A stretch of 64,000 nt of DNA from the NCBI GenBank assembly GCA_015069015.1, contig SVJK01000002.1:16141-80140 (forward strand), read 5' to 3'. The position numbers and the translations under genes are program-made. Every line of letters starts with the position of its first letter. Positions within the stretch are counted from its first letter, which is position 1. The notes under the pieces were generated by a model. That model made no database searches. It was not told the origin of the DNA and saw only the letters and a list, made by a program, of their open reading frames with translations. Below, one piece after another: positions 1-9,424 of the stretch. The stretch comes from Oscillospiraceae bacterium (GTDB lineage: Bacteria > Bacillota > Clostridia > UMGS1810).

Positions 1-645
1 TTTTGCAATTTTCAATGCCTCAAAGTTGTTGTCAGATGATGAGTTTTTACCGCCGTGATAGGGGTGAGTGATGATGTCACCTTTTCTCAGAACCTTTGCA
101 ATTTCTGTCATCTTAACAGGAGAACTTGTGCAATGCACCATAATTTTAAGATTGTTTGCTGATGCAAAGTCTCTTGCTTCCAAAAGGGGAGTAACGCCTC
201 TTGCATCACATTGACTGTCATCAAAACACACTTTAATTCCAATAAGTTTCTCGCCGTATTCATTCATCATTTTTCGCACGGTTTCGGTGGAGATATGATT
301 GTTTTTAATGGCTACGGGAGAAAAAACTTTTGTCTTTAAAATAAAATTTTGGGCAAATTCTTTGTTGCCAAACGCCGCACCGCAGTCCATTGCATAGCAC
401 ACACCAAACGGAATGCAGGAAAGATCAGGATCTGTCCCGAAACTTTCGCAGGAAATTCCTGACAAATGGGTATGCATATCAATAAGTCCTGCACTTACAA
501 TTTCGCCTGTGGCATCATATACAAAATCGGCATCTGAAGTAATCTGAGGTTCAACTTTTTCTATTTTTTTGTCACGGATGAAAACATCAGAAAATAAAAA
601 TCTTTCTCCGTTCCACACTTTTCCGTTTTTAATAAGAATATTCAT
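1..645 (-). CDS. Amidohydrolase/deacetylase family metallohydrolase (C-terminus truncated by window edge)
   Basis: Reverse-strand translation reads MNILIKNGKVWNGERFLF...EIVSAGLIDMHTHLSG..., a typical amidohydrolase N-terminus with the HxH metal motif; RBS-like aaagagg upstream. An in-frame upstream ATG at 720 (MAKISNLKSPAIAGVVKKRN...) with its own RBS-like aaaggaag is an alternative start. Confidence 0.75.
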   Translation of the reverse strand, partial: MNILIKNGKVWNGERFLFSDVFIRDKKIEKVEPQITSDADFVYDATGEIVSAGLIDMHTHLSGISCESFGTDPDLSCIPFGVCYAMDCGAAFGNKEFAQNFILKTKVFSPVAIKNNHISTETVRKMMNEYGEKLIGIKVCFDDSQCDARGVTPLLEARDFASANNLKIMVHCTSSPVKMTEIAKVLRKGDIITHPYHGGKNSSSDNNFEALKIAK

Positions 646-891
646 AACATCCTCTTTAACATTCCTTTTTTTCACAACACCTGCAATGGCAGGAGATTTA
701 AGATTTGATATTTTTGCCATAGTGTCACTTCCTTTAAAAAATGTTATGCAAAAATTATATCAAATCAAGACCTGTTTTAAAATAGCATATGTGATACATT
801 TATCATATTTGATACTCAAATGATTGACATAAATTGCTGCAAGTTGTATAATTATGTCTGGAACATCAAACATCATCGGAGGTATTTCATT

Positions 892-1692
892 ATGCTTATA
901 GATTTTCACACACACGCATTCCCTGACACTGTTGCACCAAAGGCAATGGACAAACTGTCATATGTCAGTGGCGGTCTTATGCCCCAAAGCGAGGGAACAG
1001 TTTCTTCCTTAAAACAAGAGATGAAAAAGGATGACGTGGATATATCAGTTGTTCTTTCTATTGCCACAAGTCCCGGGCAACAGACGAATGTAAATAATTT
1101 TGCAAAAGAGATAAACGATGAAGAATCCATATTTGCCTTTGGCTCTGTTCACCCCGATGCGGAAAATGTTTTAGAAGAACTTGAACGCATCAAGGATATG
1201 GGACTAAAAGGTATCAAGTTTCATCCCGAATATCAGAAGTTTTATGTGGATGATGAAAAAATGAAACCCATCTACAAAAAAATATCATCCCTTGGGCTTG
1301 TAACCGTATTTCACAGCGGATACGATTATGGCTATGCACCGCCGTATCACTGTATGCCCGACAATCTTCTCGGAGCACTAAAATGGTTTGACTCTCCCGT
1401 AATTGCTGCCCATTGGGGAGGAATTGACTGCGCAACCACAGTCATAGAAAAACTTTGCACCAAGGATGTGTGGCTTGATTTGTCTTTTGGCTATTGTATG
1501 ATGCCAAAAGTGTTTGCACAACAAATCGTGGACAAGCACACGCCTGACCGTCTCATTTTTGCTTCCGATATGCCCTGGCACAGACCGTCGTGGGAAAAAC
1601 AACTTATAGAAACTTTGGACATCAGCAAAGAAGACAAGGACAAGATTTACTATAAAAACGCAATGAAGTTGTTAAATATTCAAAATAGGTAA
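892..1692 (+). CDS. Amidohydrolase family (TIM-barrel, amidohydro_2-like) protein
   Basis: MLIDFHTHAFPD... N-terminus, internal FHPEYQ, FHSGYD, AAHWGG and DLIFASDMPW-like motifs; start placed at 892 after cggaggt. Confidence 0.8.
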   Translation: MLIDFHTHAFPDTVAPKAMDKLSYVSGGLMPQSEGTVSSLKQEMKKDDVDISVVLSIATSPGQQTNVNNFAKEINDEESIFAFGSVHPDAENVLEELERIKDMGLKGIKFHPEYQKFYVDDEKMKPIYKKISSLGLVTVFHSGYDYGYAPPYHCMPDNLLGALKWFDSPVIAAHWGGIDCATTVIEKLCTKDVWLDLSFGYCMMPKVFAQQIVDKHTPDRLIFASDMPWHRPSWEKQLIETLDISKEDKDKIYYKNAMKLLNIQNR

Positions 1693-1734
1693 TGATGATA
1701 AATCATAAATATTAAATTCCGTGGAGGTATTCAT

Positions 1735-2079
1735 ATGTATAAGGAAATAAATCAGTTAAAAACAGAAACAAAGTACAGAAGTGACGGCAAGGAAAAAATG
1801 TTCAAGACCAATCTTGCAGATTTTGATATGTGGGATCCGAGAATAAGACTGTTTTCTCTGATTCAGGTAAAACCCGGTGAAGAAGTGGAATATCACACTC
1901 ACATAGGAGAGGGTGAAACATTCTTTATTATGTCAGGAAAAGGCATATATAATGATAATGGAAACAAAGTTGAAGTATCACCCGGAATGGTAACATATAC
2001 TCCGTCAGGTCAAGCCCACGGCATAAAAAATACCGGTGATGAAATGCTTGTTTTCATCGCTATGATACTTACTGACTAA
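1735..2079 (+). CDS. Cupin domain protein
   Basis: Single cupin fold signature VEYHTHIGEGETFFIMSGKG...PGMVTYTPSGQAHGIKNTG; ggaggt RBS. Confidence 0.85.
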   Translation: MYKEINQLKTETKYRSDGKEKMFKTNLADFDMWDPRIRLFSLIQVKPGEEVEYHTHIGEGETFFIMSGKGIYNDNGNKVEVSPGMVTYTPSGQAHGIKNTGDEMLVFIAMILTD

Positions 2080-2161
2080 AAAGACACATATAAATTACAC
2101 ACAGTTTCATCAAAAAGGCTGTGTCTGTATCACATTAAACACAATAAGGAGACAGAATGAT

Positions 2162-3007
2162 ATGAAATTAGATAATGGCATAATATCCGTTGAAATAGCA
2201 AATCACGGTGCAGAATTAAAATCTGCGGTGAAAGACGGATTTGACTATATGTGGTGTGCAGATGAAAAATACTGGGCAAGGACTTCGCCTGTTCTTTTTC
2301 CCATTGTCGGCTCCCTTAAAAATAAATCATATAAACTGGACGGTAATGTTTATCAGATGAACCAACATGGATTTGCCAGGGACAACGAATTTGAACTTGT
2401 CCAATATGATGATGTTTCTGCCACCTATGTTTTTGAAGAAACCGAAGAGACATTAATCAAATATCCCTTTAAGTTCAGACTCACAATCAAATATACTCTT
2501 ACAGGCAATAAAATTAAGGTTAACTGGACAGTAGAAAACAAAAATGATAAGGCTATGAGTTTTTCAATAGGTGCTCATCCTGCTTTCAATTTAAAAGACG
2601 GAGATAATTATTTCAAATTTGATACCGAAAATGACATAGTATATAACCTTATTGATGAAACGGGACTTTATGATAAAAAAAGAGTACATACCCTGAAAAA
2701 TGATGGGTATGTAAAAATAACAGATAATATGTTTGATAACGATGCTCTGATAATTGAAAACGGTCAGGCAAAAGAAGTAAGCCTGTGTGATAAAAATAAA
2801 GTAGCGTACATAAGCGTTAAATTTGATGCCGAGCTTTTCGGACTGTGGGCTCCTGCAAAAAAGAATGCACCGTTTGTATGCATAGAACCCTGGTACGGAA
2901 GATGCGACCGAAATGATTTTGACGGAGAATTTTCTGATAAGGATCATATCATCAATCTTAAGCCATGGGGAACTTTTAATGCTTTTTATGAAATAGAATT
3001 GATGTAA
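2162..3007 (+). CDS. Aldose 1-epimerase family protein (LacX/YihR-like mutarotase)
   Basis: MWCADEKYWARTSPVLFPIVGSLK...QHGFARD...IGAHPAFN...CIEPWYGRCD motifs of the aldose-1-epimerase-like family. Confidence 0.85.
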   Translation: MKLDNGIISVEIANHGAELKSAVKDGFDYMWCADEKYWARTSPVLFPIVGSLKNKSYKLDGNVYQMNQHGFARDNEFELVQYDDVSATYVFEETEETLIKYPFKFRLTIKYTLTGNKIKVNWTVENKNDKAMSFSIGAHPAFNLKDGDNYFKFDTENDIVYNLIDETGLYDKKRVHTLKNDGYVKITDNMFDNDALIIENGQAKEVSLCDKNKVAYISVKFDAELFGLWAPAKKNAPFVCIEPWYGRCDRNDFDGEFSDKDHIINLKPWGTFNAFYEIELM

Positions 3008-3026
3008 ATAAAATTATTGATTACAT

Positions 3027-3827
3027 ATGAAAGATGATGATTTTATGAACACACAGGTTTTATCAGATCTGATTATAAAAAAAGTTCTTTATTCTTCTGC
3101 AATATACACAGAAGCAGGAAAGAAAATGAAAAGAAAAGAACGCCCTTCTTGGGGAATAATATATAAATTCGAGGGCGAAACTGTCTATTATTCAAATGGC
3201 AAGAGTTATCATTCTGACTCTGACAACATGGTAATTCTTCCCAAAGGAAGCACATATGAATGGCAATGCATAAAGAGTGGAAGATACAGATATATCGAAT
3301 TTGACAGCGACATAACACACGGAGAAATATTCACGTTTCCCGTAAGCAACAAGGAAAAAATGCTTGGGCTTTTTGAATCTACAGAGCAAAAAATTCTTCT
3401 TGAAAAACACGTCGGTTCCATAGAACTTGTAAGAGATGTATATTCAATCATCATAAATCTTTTGAGAACAACCGAGAAAAAGTATGCACCATCTTTGAAA
3501 CAACAAAAAATATACCCTGCCATAGAGTATATTGCAAAAAACTATAACAAAGAAATAAAAAATGATGACCTTGCATCCATAGCAGGGATTTCAACAGTAT
3601 ATTTCAGAAAACTTTTTTCTGAAATATATATGACATCACCCATTGCCTATATTCACGCTTTGAGAATATCCAAAGCAAAAGAGATGCTTCTTGGTGAATA
3701 CTCAAGTATAACAGACATAGCACTATCCCTTGGATATTCAAACATATATGATTTTTCGAGAACATTCAAAAAGATTGCGGGAATGTCTCCAAAGAATTAT
3801 ATTCAAAAAAGGAAGGAGGAAATATGA
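3027..3827 (+). CDS. AraC family transcriptional regulator
   Basis: C-terminal double HTH: IAKNYNKEIKNDDLASIAGISTVYFRKLFSEIYMTSPIAYIHALRISKAKEMLL...ITDIALSLGYSNIYDFSRTFKKIAGMSPKNYIQ. Start may be 3045. Confidence 0.9.
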   Translation: MKDDDFMNTQVLSDLIIKKVLYSSAIYTEAGKKMKRKERPSWGIIYKFEGETVYYSNGKSYHSDSDNMVILPKGSTYEWQCIKSGRYRYIEFDSDITHGEIFTFPVSNKEKMLGLFESTEQKILLEKHVGSIELVRDVYSIIINLLRTTEKKYAPSLKQQKIYPAIEYIAKNYNKEIKNDDLASIAGISTVYFRKLFSEIYMTSPIAYIHALRISKAKEMLLGEYSSITDIALSLGYSNIYDFSRTFKKIAGMSPKNYIQKRKEEI

Positions 3828-6358
3828 AAAGAATAGCCCTTGGCATACTTGCCCATGTCGATTCCGGGAAAACAACCCTTTCCGAAAGTATATTATATAA
3901 TTCGGGAAATCTTTCAAAACAGGGAAGAGTTGACCACGGCGATGCCTTCCTTGATACAGAAAAAATAGAAAAAGACAGAGGAATAACAATCTATACAAAA
4001 CAGGCAATAATGGAGATGGGGGATACAAAAATCACAATTGTGGACACCCCCGGTCACGTGGACTTTTCTGCGGAAACCGAAAGAGCCCTTTGCGTGCTTG
4101 ACTATTGTATCCTTGTAATCAGTGCAACAGATAAAGTCCAGAGTCATACTCATACTCTCTGGAAACTTCTTTCACACTATAAAATTCCCTGCTTCATATT
4201 CATAAACAAAACAGACCTTCCAAATGAGGGAAAAGAGGCTATAATGGAAGATATCACAACAAATCTTTCAGAAGGATGCCTTGATTTTTCAAATATGGAT
4301 GAAAGTTTTTATGAACTTGCCGCCTTGCAGGATTCTGAACTTATGGAGCATTTTCTTGATAGGGGAAATATAGATGATGAGACTCTTTCCCGTGCAATAG
4401 GTGCAAGAAAAATATTTCCCTGCTATTTTGGATCCGCCCTGAAAAATGAGGGTGTAAAAGAACTCATGGAGTCAATTTGCAGATATACCCGCACCCTTCC
4501 TGCCCCCGACCTTTTCGGCGCAAGAGTTTTTAAAATATCAGAAGATGAAAAGGGAAACCTTCTAACTCACATAAAAATTACAGGGGGCAGTCTCAAAGTG
4601 AAAACACCCCTTGACATAAAAGGCAACAAGGAAAAGGTTAATGAAATAAGACTCTATTCAGGAAATAAATATACATCTGCAAATGAGGTGTACCCGGGCG
4701 ATGTCTGCGCAGTCACCGGACTTTCATCTCTTTCTCCCGGAGACGGCTTAGGAGTGGATACGGGTGAAGAAAGATTCTACACAGAACCCGTTTTCAGTTA
4801 TGGGGTGAAACTTCCCGAAGGCACAGATGTTATCCGTTCTCTTCCAATTTTCAGAAAATTAGAGCAGGAAGATCCGAGACTTAAAGTTTCCGTCAGCGGA
4901 AAACCACAAAAAATTAATATTTGCGTAATGGGAGAAATTCAACTTGAAATTTTGAAAAGAGTGCTTTTGGACAGATTCTCTCTTGACGTGGAATTTGAAG
5001 AGGGAACAATACTCTATAAAGAAACCATCAAAGATACCGTCGAAGGAGTCGGACACTATGAACCCTTAAGACACTATTCGGAAGTTCATCTTCTGATAGA
5101 ACCCGGCAAAAGAGATTCGGGACTCACATTCACCTCAAAATGCAGTGAAGATGTCCTTGCCCGAAACTGGCAAAGGCTCATTATGACTCATCTTGAAGAA
5201 AAAACGCATCTTGGAGTGCTTACAGGCTCCCCTCTTACAGATGTTAAAATCACCCTCATAAATGGACGAGCCCATCAAAAACATACTGACGGTGGAGATT
5301 TCCGTCAGGCAACCTACAGAGCAGTCCGGCAGGGACTTATGCAGGCAGAGTCCGTAATTTTAGAACCTTATTGTTCCTTTGTTCTTGAAATTCCAACGTC
5401 GTCTGTGGGAAAAGCCCTCACCGATTTTCAGCAAATGGGAGCAGACTTTGATTCACCCATAAGTCTTGGGGAAGTTACGAGAATAAAAGGGAAAGCCCCC
5501 TTTTCTGCTATGAGAGAATATCATAAAGAAGTCATATCATACACCCGTGGTATGGGAAGACTGAACCTTTCATATTCAGGCTATGAAGAGTGCAAAAATC
5601 CTGAAGAAATCATAGAATCTGCAGACTATAATCCCACGTCAGATACAGAAAACACCCCCGATTCCGTATTTTGTTCTCACGGAAGCGGATATACTGTGCC
5701 CTGGGACAAGGTTTTTGAACATATGCACATTCCTCTTTTGAAAAATCAGGAGGAGGAATATGTTTCATTGCCTGCAAAAAGAAACTATGAAAGGGAAATT
5801 ATCGATGAATCTGAACTTTTAAAGATTTTTCAACAGGTCTACGGCAAAAAAGAAAAAAATGTCAAAAAGAACTATGCCGCGGAAAAAACATCAAAACCCT
5901 ACAAGGGCGACAAAAGGATGTCAGGACCTGAATATCTTTTGGTTGATGGCTACAACATAATTTTTGCAAGTGAAGAACTCAAAGATATTTCAAAAGATGC
6001 ACCCGATGCTGCAAGAAATGTGTTAATAAACAGACTTTGCAATTATCAGGCAATGAAAGGCAATAACATAATTTTGGTTTTTGATGCCTATAAGGTAAAA
6101 GGAAATGTGCGTGAAATTGAAAAGTTCGGGGAAATAAATGTGGTCTACACAAAAGAGGCGGAAACCGCCGACACCTACATCGAAAAAACATCCCGTGAAC
6201 TTGCCAAAAACTACAGAGTCAGAGTTGCCACATCAGATGCTCTTGAACAGATGATAGTTTTTGGTTCAGGTGCAGTCAGAGTGTCTGCAAGAGAATTTCT
6301 GGAAGAACTAATCCTTGCAGAAAAGGAAATGAGAAGATTAATAAACGAAAATCTATGA
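3824..6358 (+). CDS. TetM/EF-G-like translational GTPase with C-terminal NYN (YacP/Rae1-like) nuclease domain
   Basis: N-terminal GTPase motifs GILAHVDSGKTTLSE, DTPGHVDFSAE, NKTD; EF-G domain IV/V-like region (LEPYCSFVLEIPTSSVGKALTDFQQMGADFDSP); C-terminal LLVDGYNIIFA...IILVFDAYKVKG...VVYTKEAETADTYIEK...VRVATSDALEQMIVFGSGAVRVSAREFLEEL, matching YacP-type NYN motifs. ATGA overlap with the upstream AraC gene. Confidence 0.9.
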   Translation: MKRIALGILAHVDSGKTTLSESILYNSGNLSKQGRVDHGDAFLDTEKIEKDRGITIYTKQAIMEMGDTKITIVDTPGHVDFSAETERALCVLDYCILVISATDKVQSHTHTLWKLLSHYKIPCFIFINKTDLPNEGKEAIMEDITTNLSEGCLDFSNMDESFYELAALQDSELMEHFLDRGNIDDETLSRAIGARKIFPCYFGSALKNEGVKELMESICRYTRTLPAPDLFGARVFKISEDEKGNLLTHIKITGGSLKVKTPLDIKGNKEKVNEIRLYSGNKYTSANEVYPGDVCAVTGLSSLSPGDGLGVDTGEERFYTEPVFSYGVKLPEGTDVIRSLPIFRKLEQEDPRLKVSVSGKPQKINICVMGEIQLEILKRVLLDRFSLDVEFEEGTILYKETIKDTVEGVGHYEPLRHYSEVHLLIEPGKRDSGLTFTSKCSEDVLARNWQRLIMTHLEEKTHLGVLTGSPLTDVKITLINGRAHQKHTDGGDFRQATYRAVRQGLMQAESVILEPYCSFVLEIPTSSVGKALTDFQQMGADFDSPISLGEVTRIKGKAPFSAMREYHKEVISYTRGMGRLNLSYSGYEECKNPEEIIESADYNPTSDTENTPDSVFCSHGSGYTVPWDKVFEHMHIPLLKNQEEEYVSLPAKRNYEREIIDESELLKIFQQVYGKKEKNVKKNYAAEKTSKPYKGDKRMSGPEYLLVDGYNIIFASEELKDISKDAPDAARNVLINRLCNYQAMKGNNIILVFDAYKVKGNVREIEKFGEINVVYTKEAETADTYIEKTSRELAKNYRVRVATSDALEQMIVFGSGAVRVSAREFLEELILAEKEMRRLINENL

Positions 6359-6441
6359 GTGAATAGGTAGTTTTTTATATTGACAACAAGAGAGGGTTTA
6401 TGTATTATAAAAGTATAAATAAAACATTACGGAGGTAACAA

Positions 6442-6852
6442 ATGAAAAAGTTTATATCAGAATTCAAAGAATTTGCCGTAAAAGGCAATATGCTTGACCT
6501 GGCAATAGGTGTTATTATTGGCGGCGCATTCAACACAATCGTAAAATCTCTCGTTGATGATTGCTTTATGCCTGCTGTCGGAATGCTTCTTGGCGGACAC
6601 GATTTCTCAAAACTTTCACTCAAAATAGGAGAGGCAACAATCACCTACGGCAACCTCATTCAGAACATTGTGAATTTCTTAATCACGGCATTTTGTCTTT
6701 TCATCTTTGTTAAAGGCATAAACAGCCTTAAGAGAAAGAAAGAAGTGGAAGAGGCAGAGGAAGCAACAGCAGAAGAAGAGTCCAAAAAAGCAGAAGATAT
6801 CGTTCTTTTGGAAGAAATAAGAGATGCACTCAAGGAACTGAGTAACAAATAA
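6442..6852 (+). CDS. mscL: Large-conductance mechanosensitive channel MscL
   Basis: [52 protein letters not shown]. Confidence 0.95.
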   Translation: MKKFISEFKEFAVKGNMLDLAIGVIIGGAFNTIVKSLVDDCFMPAVGMLLGGHDFSKLSLKIGEATITYGNLIQNIVNFLITAFCLFIFVKGINSLKRKKEVEEAEEATAEEESKKAEDIVLLEEIRDALKELSNK

Positions 6853-6874
6853 CAGAATTAGGCGGTGCGTTCAT

Positions 6875-7861
6875 ATGAAGAAATTTGCCTTTGTTTTTGC
6901 ATTAATAATGCTATTAGCAATTCCGCTTAATTCACTTGCTTACGGTTGGCTCTGGGGAGTTGGACAATTACCTGAATTTCCCGTTACAGTTAATGGTCAG
7001 GAGTATAATTATAATGAATATGAAACTTTCCCTTTGCTTGTAAATGGCGGTGTGACATATTTTCCGCTCACATATAATAATGCAATGATACTAAATCTTA
7101 TCCCCGAATACTGTGAGAATCCTTTAAGTATCAGATATACAAAGGGAAATCCCGATGAACCCAAGCAGATTTTTAAAAAACACCTTATAAAAAAGGTTGA
7201 AAATCCTCTTGATGTCCAGACGGTATACAGGGATACCAACCACTATCAGACACATCAGCCTAAGGCAGAAAAAAACGAACCTGTATATAATTTTTACACG
7301 GCAATAGAAATGAATTACCACCAATGGCATAATGTGGAACTGACGCTTGACGGAGAAAATCTTGCCGGTCTTACCGATTATCCCATAATGTATTTTCGCA
7401 ATATGTACTACATACCTTTGTCGTGGCAGTTTGTAACAGAAGTTCTTGGAGGAACAGTAACTTTTGATGCCGAAAAAGGTCTTGAAGTCAGGGTGAATAA
7501 CTATTTCACCACATTAAATGAAACCGAAAAGATTACCTATACAGAGAATTGCATTGTCAGAGGCTATGATGAAAATGCAACATATTACATAAAAGATGAT
7601 CTTACCGTTTCTCTTGTGACAGGATACGACGGACTCTCCGGCGCACGTTCGGGAAATCTTAGTATAACGAGAGGAGACAAGACAATAAACCCTAAGGGTT
7701 CTTTCGGAGTTCTTCAGGGAACATCATCTTTTTCTCTTTCTCCTCAGTTTACTGTTGACGGAACGACAATAAAAACTTTTGTGTCAAACGAAAACCGAGG
7801 TCAGAATCCCAAACCGTGTATCGTAGATACGCAAACAGGGGAAATAACAGAAATACAATGA
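6875..7861 (+). CDS. Secreted protein with copper-amine-oxidase-N-like 'stalk' repeats
   Basis: Signal peptide; repeats of VNGQEYNYNEYETFPLLVNGGVTYFPLTY and DYPIMYFRNMYYIPLSWQFVTEVLGGTVTFDAEKGLEV. Confidence 0.6.
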   Translation: MKKFAFVFALIMLLAIPLNSLAYGWLWGVGQLPEFPVTVNGQEYNYNEYETFPLLVNGGVTYFPLTYNNAMILNLIPEYCENPLSIRYTKGNPDEPKQIFKKHLIKKVENPLDVQTVYRDTNHYQTHQPKAEKNEPVYNFYTAIEMNYHQWHNVELTLDGENLAGLTDYPIMYFRNMYYIPLSWQFVTEVLGGTVTFDAEKGLEVRVNNYFTTLNETEKITYTENCIVRGYDENATYYIKDDLTVSLVTGYDGLSGARSGNLSITRGDKTINPKGSFGVLQGTSSFSLSPQFTVDGTTIKTFVSNENRGQNPKPCIVDTQTGEITEIQ

Positions 7862-7902
7862 CATTATATGATTTTACATTTTCAGAAAGGTTTTGATGAA
7901 TT

Positions 7903-8691
7903 ATGAAAAAAACAAAATCTTTATTCGGCAGACTTTTTTCCTTGATTTTATGTCTGATGATGTTTTTTGATTTTAATGCAATGGCACAGTCAAGTGAGGA
8001 AGAAATCATAAGTCTGTATCGCCTGAGCGATAAAGCGGTAGAATTTATGCGCGAACACAACGTGGATTTCTCCTTGTTTGAAGGAGCAGAGGTCTATCCT
8101 GAGGATCACCCCACAAACTACAGCCGTTCCATTGAAAGCCTGATAATGCAATCACAGGCATATGGATTCACCGATGAGCAGATTTCTGATTATATAAAAG
8201 GGTTAATAAACACCAAACCCACAATTATCGGCGGCCCCTATGACAACACAGGCAGAAAAAAGATTATTGTTCCCGAATATCCCTTTGTGATTAACGGCGT
8301 GTCAATAGATTATAAAGATTCACAGTATCCTGTCATATCCTATAATGATATAACATATTTTCCCATGACATGGCACTATTGCAGAATGCTTGGAGTCACA
8401 ACAGACTGGAGCATGGAAAAAGGTCTTTATATAACAAAAGAACAGTCCCACGCCGAGCCTTTGGAATATGACAAAGCAGACAATAAAAGTGAGTGGAATC
8501 TCTATGCTGTTGTTCCAAAATATGATATATTCGTAAACGGAAAAAAGATTGATAATAACAACCAAGAATATCCTGTTTTGAATTTCAGAAATGTAACCTA
8601 TTTTCCCCTCACATGGGACTGTATAACAAACGAACTCGGATGGACTTATATCTTTGATACAGAAAAAGGGATTAAAATAGAGTTACAGTAG
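7903..8691 (+). CDS. Secreted protein with stalk-type (CuAO N-terminal-like) repeats, paired with the preceding gene
   Basis: Signal peptide; two repeats FVINGVSIDYKDSQYPVISYNDITYFPMTWHYCRMLGVTTDWSMEKGLYI and IFVNGKKIDNNNQEYPVLNFRNVTYFPLTWDCITNELGWTYIFDTEKGIKI. Confidence 0.65.
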   Translation: MKKTKSLFGRLFSLILCLMMFFDFNAMAQSSEEEIISLYRLSDKAVEFMREHNVDFSLFEGAEVYPEDHPTNYSRSIESLIMQSQAYGFTDEQISDYIKGLINTKPTIIGGPYDNTGRKKIIVPEYPFVINGVSIDYKDSQYPVISYNDITYFPMTWHYCRMLGVTTDWSMEKGLYITKEQSHAEPLEYDKADNKSEWNLYAVVPKYDIFVNGKKIDNNNQEYPVLNFRNVTYFPLTWDCITNELGWTYIFDTEKGIKIELQ

Positions 8692-8774
8692 TTAGTGTTT
8701 TGTGGTTTTAAAAGAGTTAATCAGATACAGGTATATACTAATGATTGATAGAAAGATTGAATGAGGTGTTTTTT

Positions 8775-9179
8775 ATGGGTTTTGGTGGTGCTTGTTTATT
8801 AGGTATATTAATATTTGGAGTCAAGATTTTAATTACGACATGCAGAATTTTTGCACATAAAATAAAGGGTGATGTATATAAAGGAGCCGTAATTAATTTA
8901 AAAGAGACATATAAAACAAGAACGGTAGATAGAACGCAAAACATATACATATATGAGGTTGAAGTCAATATAAATGAAGAAAATAAGCAGATAGAATATA
9001 AAGAAGTTGTTCCAGAAGAAAATTCAAGTAATCTATGGGTCGGTATGAATGTAAAAATGTTTGTTGACAAAAAAACGCAGAGATTTGAAATGATGGATAA
9101 TTTATGGGGAACATTACGAACTGATTCTCTTTGCTTGATAGTATCCTTTGTGCTATTACTATTGATTTTAATGAGTTGA
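8775..9179 (+). CDS. Hypothetical membrane protein with N- and C-terminal TM segments
   Basis: Start after gaggtg at 8775: MGFGGACLLGILIFGVKILITTC...; C-terminal LCLIVSFVLLLLILMS; no recognised family. Confidence 0.55.
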   Translation: MGFGGACLLGILIFGVKILITTCRIFAHKIKGDVYKGAVINLKETYKTRTVDRTQNIYIYEVEVNINEENKQIEYKEVVPEENSSNLWVGMNVKMFVDKKTQRFEMMDNLWGTLRTDSLCLIVSFVLLLLILMS

Positions 9180-9424
9180 CACTTATATCTGAAAATTTTC
9201 ATATGTTCATTTTCAATAAAGTATCATATGTATTTACAACAAATGAAACTTTGCAAACTACAAAATGTTGCGTTATAATTTTTGTGCAGAAATTATCGAT
9301 GCAATAAAAAACTATAATTACCTATTATTCATACCTCTTGCAAACCTAAAAAAAATATGCTATAATATCTTGATATAAAAGTTATTGATGTATATAACAC
9401 ACAGTTACGAAAGGATGATTTCCA

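Noticed and set aside
569-823. Plus-strand 84-aa ORF
   Set aside because: Antisense to the start of the amidohydrolase gene and across its promoter region; no RBS or family signature.
3824-6358. Calling this ORF a tetracycline resistance gene
   Set aside because: Only family-level similarity to ribosome-protection GTPases is visible. The C-terminal NYN fusion and housekeeping context argue against transferring the resistance label without testing.
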